DNA from: Mucidula mucida
Taxonomy: Eukaryota; Basidiomycota; Agaricomycetes; Agaricales; Physalacriaceae
Length of the DNA: 28,003 nt
Reading direction: 5' to 3'
Assembly (NCBI GenBank): GCA_015501055.1
Contig: JADNYV010000446.1
Coordinates: 1 to 28,003 of the forward strand
In this document: positions 20,301 through 28,003 of the stretch, in pieces
Layout of the letters: each line of letters begins with the position of its first letter
How positions within the stretch are numbered: the stretch's first letter is position 1
Notes under the pieces: model-generated
Databases searched by the model: none
What the model was told of the DNA's origin: nothing
Seen by the model: the letters and a program-made list of their open reading frames with translations, nothing else
Position numbers and translations under genes: made by a program

Positions 20301-21971
20301 TGGACGTCTCTGGTGCGCCTGACGTATCGGTACCATAACGCGCTGATGCATCCCTTGCGAGAAGATTGAGCATATGCGTAACTCTATCCTGCCATTCATT
20401 GGACGGACTGGATTAAAACAAATCATACGCGAGCAAAGATTAGTACTTGGGATTTGATCCTGACCCAAGTGAAAGACGTACTGTGTAGATAAAAGTTCGA
20501 CTTTGTCGTCGGACTTGTGCGTAGACAGATCCGCTGTGAGATGCCTAGTCTTTGAGGATCCAGAACCTTTTTCTTCGTTTCCCTTTCGTCCTTTCACACC
20601 ATATGGCGAATTGTCTACTCGACTAATGATCTCCCTCGCTAATGGATCCTGTGATGTAATTGGTTAGACACGGCTATTGGAGGACTTAGGCGGAGGACAA
20701 GCAAGCACCGCGAAGAAAAGAGGTCATAGGAACCAGTGAAATGGGGAAAGAAGAAACGCTTTGAATGCGAGTGATGTAAACTTAGTCAACGATGGCCAAG
20801 ATAGCACACATGAGGTGCTTGGAAAACATACGGAGTGATGCGCCGACACCCCCGAAAATACGGAACAAAGCAAAACGCAACGTACCTGGGCAAGGTCTTG
20901 AAGAAGGGTCTGTGCTCTTTGGTCCGCGGATGAAATCATGATTCCCAGAAGAGCCTCCGTCTGATGCAAACGCGCTTCAATGGCGTCAATGTATCCTTTC
21001 GGTGGACCTCTCTTGCGCGAGGGACCCAGAAATGTGCACGCTGTAAAAAACCGTCAGCCCAAATTGTGATGGCGACTCCGGTTGAGATGCAGGGCCATCA
21101 TGGCGAGTGCCAAAAAAGGCATGAAAGAATCCTTTTCCGTCACATCAGATGGAACGGACGCGAAGGTGGCGGACTGCGCCATGGACGGACGAAATGACGA
21201 CTCACGAGTACCGAGCATAACACAGCTCCTGCAAGGCTCGTCCGGCGACGCCCGCTCGCACTTGCACTTTGATTTCCGACACTGGTCGCAGGCTAAAAGG
21301 AAAGAGTAACATTGTTCCGAATCAACTTATTGTTCCGCGACCGACCCAGACGTTGGCGCACCTTTGCTGCTTCGACGCCGTATTGGCTTGTCCCCGCCGC
21401 CGCCTGAGAGTGAACCGAGCCCGCTTCCGCCCATTGACGGCAGATCCATGAGTTCTCCGACTCGTCGTAGTCATCGTTGAATGACATGGCGTGTTCGAGA
21501 TCAATGTTGTACTTTCCGTGGGCGTCCATCTGTCCGGAGGTCTCGTTGTGCGCGCCGCTGGGCGACCAGGATGTGCTGATTGGCGGAATAAGTCCGTACG
21601 CGACCGAAGGCGTGTTCTGGCCAAAGCGATAGACAGCGGGCGGCTCTGAAGGGTGACGGGAGGATGAGTGCGACGAGCCGTTGGGTGGCGATGGTTGAGG
21701 GACCAAGCCAAAGCGAAAGGATTGGGTAGAGGTATTAGATGCCGGTAATAAATCCGGTGATGGGGAGGATTCTGTCTTCACAGGGACCTGCAAAGGCAAA
21801 ACAGAATCGGGATGGTCAGGACGATCTGCAACAAAGTAGGACGGGTCCGCTCCGAGAAAGACACTCATCCCTAGCCAAGCGCCAACTTGGGAGGGAAGTC
21901 GGTGTGTGGCGGGGGGAACGGATGTCAACGTCGGAAAGCAGAAAGACTTACAGAGCGTCGGACAAACCCAT
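17342..21971 (-). CDS. Zn2Cys6 fungal-specific transcription factor
   Basis: A large multi-exon nuclear regulator. A small first exon (21971-21952) and intron 21951-21886 lead into a Ser/Pro-rich activation-type region. The zinc cluster lies on exon 21292-21206 plus the start of exon 21040-20886: CDQCRKSKCKC, EPCRSC, then C of TPCTF. Spacing is C-x2-C-x6-C-x8-C-x2-C-x6-C with one extra Cys. The linker GPSRKRGPPKGYIDAIEARL and a coiled-coil-like helix (TEALLG) follow. The fungal transcription-factor middle domain (PF04082 type) is seen as LLDLYFAHVHPFLPVIHKQAF, AWTYIGMAIRMAQDLGMHR, RRRIWYSCVVMDKY and RPLSIFERDFDTLLP. The C-terminus is Pro/Tyr/Ser-rich and ends VYNNSSSTQ after an intron near 17418. 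Middle exons splice in frame where I checked. One problem: near 21452 the frame changes from YDESENS to MDLPSMGGSG; one missing base explains it. Otherwise translation would start at 21449. Target genes cannot be inferred. Confidence 0.83.
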
Positions 21972-23236
21972 AAATTCGAAACCTGAATTTCTGAGATCGA
22001 TTGAAAGGGATCTCATTTCGTTAGGGAAAATATCATAAAAACATGCGAAAACATCAAATTCCAAATTCAAACCAACTGCCTTCCGCTTCAGGCAACGGGG
22101 CGGCCGGTCCTATGGCCCGCAGTGCTGCAAGTCCAATCAGCTTTCCTTTTCTGGTCTACCGACTCCTTCTCCAGCCCACTTGGATCCCCAACCAGTTATC
22201 GATTCGGGGCGTATCCTCGCGCGAAACGCGTGAGCAAGTCAGCTTTCCTCGTCCCGCGATCGTCTGCCTGATCGTAAACGAATTACAAAGCTTCCTTTCC
22301 ACGTTTCTAGCGCGCTGTTCATACGCGTCCTCCTCTGAAATTCTGCTGAGGCGGACAGACCCTATCTTCCAAAACGCCTTGTACTCCTCGCGATTTTCGC
22401 CTCCGGATTTGAAGAATCAATGACCTTGGACCTCTACCTTTACTTCTTCACCCTATTTACTATTCTCGAGCTAGCCGTCAGCCCAGCAACGAACTCGTAA
22501 ATTTTCTCTCGGGTGTCGGTCGTTCAGGAACTTGATGTTATTAGACGTCATTCCGTTCCTATCTAGTATCTACGACGTATAACTCGGGTTCTTCCCTGGT
22601 CTTCAGTGTTATTCCTGGGCTCCTGTGGCACATGTTCTCGAGAACCAAGCGGCTGCAGGAGGTAGAATTTGGTACGTGGAAAACAGAACGGATCGTTGAA
22701 CTCGCTGAACGTGGTTCTCAGCTCCGTCGCAATACATCATATCACTCAAATCCCCGAATGCCGATCAAAAGCCTCCGTCCCCGGAGGCCTGTTGTGGTCG
22801 AACGACGAATATGTACATAAAATCCGGTACGGTACAACTGTAACCCAATGTCATGATCAATCACCTCATCGCACCGCATGTGTTCACCTTTCTGACCCTA
22901 ATGAGTTACCTCTTCTGACCTGGACCCTCTTGGACTGAGGGGCGGACTGTCGGCCGCCTCCGCAGAACATTGGAGTCGCTATAGGCTATAGCATCGCGAT
23001 CGACGATTATGGATCCCATGCTGCTCAATAGCCGCGACTTGAACATGAGGACGATACCGCTTGTACGGAATATCAACAACACCCTGCTGCAAATCGCGCT
23101 GAGATGGATTCGCATCGAATAACTGTTCGCTTGGCAGACAAGAACTACAAGCATACAACTAAAATAACAACTACCAGGATATAGATACTGAGAAGTAATA
23201 GGACAGAATAAGACAAGGTCAAGCAAAAATATGGTG
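21972..23236. promoter_or_regulatory. upstream region of the Zn2Cys6 gene and 3' flank of the Dep1-like gene
   Basis: About 1.26 kb with no supported gene. The part near 22000-22450 is probably promoter and leader of the transcription factor. A plus-strand open frame at 22043-22423 has no family resemblance. The end near 23100-23236 is A/T-rich and likely the 3' untranslated region of the next gene. Confidence 0.4.
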
Positions 23237-26200
23237 CTATGAACCGTCAACTAGCTGCGGGACGCGAGGCGGTAGAGCCATTCTCGGAGGCGGGGAGGAA
23301 AGCATGCGGTCCTTCTCCCTGAGTTCATTCATTCTCATCCCATTCTTAGGATCCACAGGCGGCCGACCATCTAGCGGCGGCAGCAATTTCTTTGGAGGAG
23401 GCAGGTCATCTCGATACCGGTTCGGCGACGTGGGAGGCGGTAATGTTCTTGTTTGTGGAGATACTGACAGCGGATTTGGAAGAGGAGGACGCGACGAACT
23501 CGATGAAGCCGGTGGGTACCTGTGGCTCGATGACTCACGATACCCATCCGGAACACTCCAAGAAGCTCTTGGTGAATTCGTGCGATGGGGTGGCGCACCC
23601 ATCGCAAATGGAACAGCTGCTGGACGGTCTCGCTCGTCAGGCAATGTCATCGGCCGACGTGGAGGTGGCTCATCTCCCTTCCACGCAGATGACTTTGAAG
23701 CGGAAAGATTTATGATCTCGGCATTTGGGCGGCTGTGTGGTCGCTCGTATTCGCGAGCGGCTCGAGGACTCAAGGATGGACCTGCAGAGGATGGCCCCAT
23801 CCCCGTATGATGATGATGAACGACGTGATGATGATGAGGGCGATGGTGATGGTGAGGATGGACTGGGTTTCCATGTGAGTGAGAAGGATGCCTATGCATC
23901 ATCTGCTGTTGCTGCTGCGCCATGAGACTTTCATCGCGTTCACGGTCACGATCAAGCTGTCGATAATGTTCACGTTCACGTTCTCGTCGGTCGTATTCCT
24001 TGTCTCGAGCCTCTCTGGCCTCACGTTCCCGGTGCTCACGTTCTCTGTGTTCGCGTTCTCTGTGTTCGCGTTCTCGTCGCTCGTCCTCCTGCCGGCTATC
24101 AGTGATCCAGTCAGCCGGTGGTCCTTTTGAAGGGCCTCCCAAATTGAACATGGGCATCCCCATTCCAGCGCCCATCCATTGACCGGTGCCTTTACCGGCG
24201 AAAGTACTTGGTGCTGGTGACATGGATGACCTACGCGACGATCCCGGCCCGTGGAACCCTGGAGGCGGCGGTTGAGTAGTCGATCCGTAATGCGAATGCG
24301 GCCCTGCTATATCTGGATCCATAGGCGCAAACGGTGAGGGTCCATGGATACTATTGCCTGGAGGATTGTGTATCGAGGAAGGATTCGATGCCGGTCCCGG
24401 ATGATGATGGTGGTGAGTGCGACCTCCGGCTGAATGGCTATTGCTGTTGAATGGGAAAGGTGGGACAACGGATGAGGACCGTTTTGGAGGCCTGGTGGCG
24501 GGGGTTGAGGTAAATGGTGCGCATACCCGGGAGGAGGTGGCATCCTGTCTCGAGGAAAACTATCCGGAGGAAACGAGTCATACATGGGCCCACCCATCGG
24601 CAAACCATTCAGGTGAGAACCTGACGGCATGCGGGGCTCGTATGCTGGACGGCGAAGGGAATATAGGAATTCTAGATCACTGTTGACTTCGGAATTGGAG
24701 AGAGTGGACAGTTCAGGGTAAACGTTGCGTGGAGGGGCGTCAGTGAGCTTCCTACGTTTACTTGCGCGATCGGAGAAGGGGAAGGAATCGGCAATCTCTC
24801 GCAGAGTTGGTGCAGGAGGCACGTCCACTGGAGGATGGGGTATCCTCCGAACTAGACATAGCAATAAGGATAAGGATATGTATGGGGGAAACGAACAAGA
24901 CAGACCTGGTTGCGGGCGTTCAACAGCTCTACGTTCTCGTTCTAACTTTCTCTTCTTTCGGTTGTTTTCGGCAATCATGTCGGTTTGGAGTTGATCGCGC
25001 TCATGCTGACGTTGGTTGTTAGAGAGAATACCGAAGGGCAAACGCGTCAAGATACATACCTGCCACCAACTCCATGTGCCATCTTCATTTACGCGTCGTT
25101 TCTTTTGTATCGTTGCAATTTCCAATTCACGTTTACGCGACGCGAGCTCTATACGCTTGTCACGCCTCGCAGAAAGCTCTTTCTGATAGTGCAGAAGTTC
25201 GGGATGTGTCCCTAAATCTCTTTTCAGTAGGTAAAAAGTTTGAATTTGGATAAAACACGTACCGTCAGTAATAAGACTCTCTTCCCAAGCCAACTGCTCC
25301 ATTCGCTCGACATAGAGTGTCTCTCGAAGACGCCCAAATTTGAACTCGATCGAGGCAAGTACGTCGAGCGCCTCTGCGCGGTGGGCCGGAAGCAGCTCAG
25401 ACTCCATCTCGTTGCCCATATCATCGTCGGGCGTCACGTCGGCGTCGACCTCCATATCTTGATCGGGCTCCATTTCGACTTGGATACGCATCTGCGGCTT
25501 CTGCTTTCCTCTGCCTTTGCCCCGTCGTCGCTTGGGAGGTGGCGCCTCTTCCTCGACTGCCAATTCGTCAATTTCCTCTTCCTCTTCCTCCTCCTCGTTG
25601 TCGATTGGAGGTTCAATAGTGGGTGCGGAAGCAAGTAGAGAAGTTGTGGCGGGTGTCTTGGGTACTAGAGCAGGTGACGGAGACCTGGATGACGCTGGTG
25701 TCTGCGAGCGCGACGAGGCTACGGATGATGTTGGCGACGCGGGGTCAACGACCGCTGAGCCCGCCATAATGGACGAAGCCGAAGCAGCCGCGACAATGGG
25801 AGCGACGGCGGCAGTAAGAGGAGCGGTAACGTCGACGTCCTCGTCGGCATCGTCGTCGCCGACAGCCTTGGGATCGTCGTCATCGTCATCGTCCTCCTCT
25901 TCTTCCTCTTCCTTGGGCTGTTCGTCCTCAGACTCGGTGTCGTTGTCATCGGGATCGACGCCCGGCCCGGCAGCCTCGTCGTCGGAAGCTTCATCGTCGC
26001 TGTTCACGAGCTCGTCGTCAGCGGCAGGTTTCGCGGCTGGGAGCTCTGTCTCTGTAGCGGCCTCTGCCATAGCCAGTAAGCCGGCAAGGGCCAGCGCGGG
26101 CGGCACGTCAACACCCGTCAGCGGCATGTCGCGGGCGGCGGCAGAGTCGGGAGACTGGTGAGCAGATGGTGGTGGTAAAGATATAGAATGATCGAGCTCA

Positions 26201-26637
26201 TCATCCGCCACAATGGGCAAAAGTCGCTGCTCAGCGTCGGCGCCGTCGACGAGCTCGTCTTCGCCCTCCTCCTCCTCCATAGCTGTCGGAGCACCGTTGC
26301 GCTCTTCCTCTTCTTCCTCTTCTGCAGCACTGGTGGTTCGGTTTCCAGTATCGGCCCATCCCCACATTCTGGGAGGCACCAGGCTGCTGCGTTTGCGTGC
26401 TCGACGCGAACCACCGCCTCGGCGGCTGCCTGCATTGTTTCTGCCTCGTTTACCGCCACGGCTTGAACCGGAAGCGTGCGGCTCGTTGTCCTGCTCGTCC
26501 TCTGTCAATTCTGAAAGCTCTGAATCACCATCCAGCCCTGCGCTGTTGGGCTCGGCTTTCGAGACAGCGTCTGGAGGCGGAGATGGCGACGGAGACGGGG
26601 AGCTCAGCGAGTCCAGCGACGTAGAGGAGCCCGGCAT
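23237..26637 (-). CDS. Sds3/Dep1-family subunit of an Rpd3L-like histone deacetylase complex
   Basis: Exons on the minus strand: 26637-25263, 25211-25060, 25005-24906, 24851-23237, introns 51, 54 and 54 nt. About 1,080 residues if one missing base is allowed for. The first about 400 residues are Ser/Pro-rich and strongly acidic (runs of Glu and Asp, EDEQPKEEEEEE-type) with a basic patch RRRGKGRGK. The conserved core follows: EALDVLASIEFKFGRLRETL, YVERMEQLAWEESLITDGTH, PELLHYQKELSARRDKRI, matching the Sds3-like domain (helical, scaffolds Sin3/Rpd3 complexes). Then LREIADSFPF and a Pro-rich tail with EHRER repeats, a Gln run and His runs. The frame changes near 24430-24455, between HPLSHLSHS and GGRTHHHHHP, consistent with one missing base; a separate gene starting at 24322 is much less likely because the open frame continues upstream of that ATG. 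Dep1 is preferred over Sds3 for the acidic N-terminus; the exact orthology is not certain. Confidence 0.75.
24017..24076 (-). repeat. 15-nt tandem repeat encoding EHRER units
   Basis: Units of 15 bases at 24032-24046, 24047-24061 and 24062-24076, with a diverged unit before them, encode repeated Glu-His-Arg-Glu-Arg within the Dep1-like protein. The two last units differ by one base. The charged repeat would form a long single helix and is likely to vary in copy number between strains. Confidence 0.75.
25550..26300 (-). repeat. low-complexity acidic coding tracts
   Basis: Several runs of GAG/GAC codons (seen on the plus strand as CTC and GTC runs, for example about 25574-25600 and 25866-25916) encode Glu and Asp stretches in the Dep1-like protein. 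They generate long artificial open frames of Ser on the opposite strand, which should not be taken for genes. Confidence 0.7.
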
Positions 26638-27748
26638 GACGGACGACGACGGTGAAAACGAGGAACAAATGGAACTGGTGTGGCTCGTGCGCGAGAACCA
26701 AGATTAGGTTTCCTTCGGTTATCTTATCTTTTTTTCCCACGCAAAAATACAGCAGCACGTTTCATTCAGACTCCAATCTATTCTACTGGCAAACGCCGCT
26801 TTCTGCTTGTGAATGTATTTTCATGTCGAAATTAGAGATATATGATCCAATTTGAGCACTCGTCACAATTGGCATACATGCTCTATCAAGCGTATGCAGG
26901 CCTAAGGCTTTTCGCAGGCGACAGTGGATGAGGAGAACCTCGCTTTTTGGCAAAATCGTACACATTACGCGGTCATACCCAATTGGCAAATGCAGTTAGG
27001 ATTATCCAACATAACCAAAAGCAACCTATGAAAGTCTGCTTTAGCTGGAGGATTGCCGGATTTGAGCTTATGATGGGTTATTGCACTAATTGTCGAAGCT
27101 GAATCTTTGGCAAGCTTTTCTGAGCGCGTTGTTAGCCCAGAAAAGCAGCGAACAGTTCAATGTTCACCGGAGACTACGATGAAATAGACGGCTTTGGTGA
27201 GCTCATCCGAGCTGAGCCAGGCTTTCATTGATGCCAGTGTTTTTCCCAGAAAAGCCAAAATTCGGCGAGCTGGGGTATTCCAAGTTTCTGTCCGGTTGAT
27301 TCGCCGGGCTTTTCCTGATGTAGCCATGAGCAGTTGTGCATTTAGGAAACGCGACAGCAGTGATGGCGACAACGTGAAAAGTTTTCTTCCTGACATATGC
27401 CATTTTATTGCACATCATAGATTGAGCACGAGCCTTTCCGAAAGCCGTTCTGACTGTAAGCAGTCATGTTTTCCTAGCATGACAATCATCTTCAGCAGAA
27501 ACTGCTCCAAAGGGTGAGTTAGTTCAAACACTTGCCAACGAACTTATTTAACTCACGAACGAACGACGTCGAAACGTCCACCCGCTGGCCGTCATATACA
27601 AATGGTTCTTGATGTCGTTGGGCGAACGACGTCACCCCGACATACACTAGACAATATCGCGATCAAGCACGTCTGGTCGACACATTGTCGATCTGGGGAA
27701 TGAAAATTTATGAGGAAAAGAGGGACATACTGTGGACAAAGCCGAGTT
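26638..27748. other. 1.1 kb without a supported gene
   Basis: Upstream region of the Dep1-like gene (first part, with a pyrimidine-rich tract near 26710-26740) followed by sequence with only short, unrelated open frames on both strands. Confidence 0.4.
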
Positions 27749-28003
27749 CTAGGCAGCCCAAGACGCTTGTAGTTCATTACTGTCAGTGAATCGTTGCGAT
27801 AGATAGCCTCAAGTCGCGACCTACCAAAAGTGATCCCGCTTGGGCGAAGGCGCGTCCAGCAGACCACGGACAAGAAAGAACTGAGCGGCAAAAAACACGG
27901 AAGACTGGCGGGGTTCACCTTCAGGATGCATATCTGGAGAGACGTAACGCGCAGTCAAACACCCATGAACGAGAACGAACTCATCTGTCCCCAGAACACA
28001 AGC
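27749..28003 (-). CDS. C-terminal end of an unidentified protein (continues beyond window)
   Basis: From the window edge the minus strand is open for about 60 codons of coding-like composition: DEFVLVHGCLTARYVSPDMH, then SSVFFAAQFFLVRGLLDAP and PKRDHF. An intron at 27824-27780 (45 nt, GTAGGT donor, CTGACAG end) would add CNELQASWAA and a TAG at 27749-27751; if not spliced, the protein stops at TAG 27821-27823. No family recognised. Confidence 0.35.

Noticed and set aside
20641..20680. tRNA-like string (TGGTTAGACAC)
   Set aside because: Only a D-arm-like patch inside an intron; no T-arm box or acceptor stem fits around it.
22043..22423. 126-codon plus-strand frame upstream of the Zn2Cys6 gene
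   Set aside because: No family resemblance, unbiased composition, and it lies where promoter and leader of the minus-strand gene are expected.
24307..24430. Separate gene beginning at the Met near 24322 on the minus strand
   Set aside because: The same frame is open and coding-like upstream of that Met (His/Pro-rich stretch), so it is the continuation of the Dep1-like protein after a one-base shift.
25517..26161. Long Ser-rich open frame on the plus strand
   Set aside because: It is the mirror of the acidic and Ser-coding tracts of the Dep1-like gene on the minus strand; composition is pure low complexity.
27592..27918. 108-codon minus-strand frame near the right edge
   Set aside because: It overlaps the better coding-like frame at 27825-28003 in another phase and crosses its probable intron; no motif seen.

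Overview
The window is nuclear DNA of a filamentous fungus, almost certainly an Agaricomycete (Basidiomycota). The genes are broken by many 45-66 nt introns with GTNNGT donors, CTAAT/CTRAC-type branch sites and YAG acceptors. The families are typical of mushrooms: Zn2Cys6 regulator, F-box/leucine-rich protein, MYND zinc-finger protein, monocarboxylate-type MFS transporter, KRE6/SKN1 glucan-synthesis protein. I see no bacterial-type operons, rRNA, tRNA or CRISPR. Coordinates are for the genomic span; I worked out introns by hand from splice signals and reading-frame continuity.

Layout. 1-324 (+): last exons of a small MICOS-like mitochondrial protein. 641-1502 (+): C-terminal half of an Old Yellow Enzyme-type flavin oxidoreductase with an in-frame TAG, probably a relic. 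2253-4193 (-): 11-exon MCT-like MFS transporter, divergent from 4842-6210 (+), a MYND zinc-finger protein. 6211-8830: gene-poor stretch that holds two short three-exon genes (6982-7239 and 8314-8780) for related small secreted peptides ending in, or containing, G-C-x3-G-x3-C-Y. 8931-10725 (-): DUG1/CNDP2-type M20 dipeptidase with several lesions. 11179-11726 (-): small unknown protein with a mitochondrial-looking N-terminus. 11911-13842 (+): KRE6/SKN1-type GH16 membrane protein. 13843-15244: no intact gene, one possible transporter relic. 15245-16609 (-): F-box-like protein interrupted by one TAG. 17342-21971 (-): large Zn2Cys6 transcription factor. 23237-26637 (-): Sds3/Dep1-family subunit of an Rpd3L-like histone deacetylase complex. 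27749-28003 (-): C-terminal end of an unidentified protein.

The genes do not form one pathway. The KRE6-like protein serves cell-wall beta-1,6-glucan; the Zn2Cys6 and Dep1-like genes are regulators; the dipeptidase would serve glutathione/Cys-Gly turnover if functional.

Two features stand out. First, the pair of small secreted peptide genes shares exon layout, intron phases, the residues at the predicted signal-peptide cleavage site and an 11-residue cysteine core; this is the best candidate for something undescribed. Second, four otherwise well-preserved genes (MYND, dipeptidase, Zn2Cys6 factor, Dep1-like) each appear to lack one base at one or two places, always in the same direction. That pattern looks more like deletion errors in the sequence than independent pseudogenes, and it should be settled before any of them is called broken.
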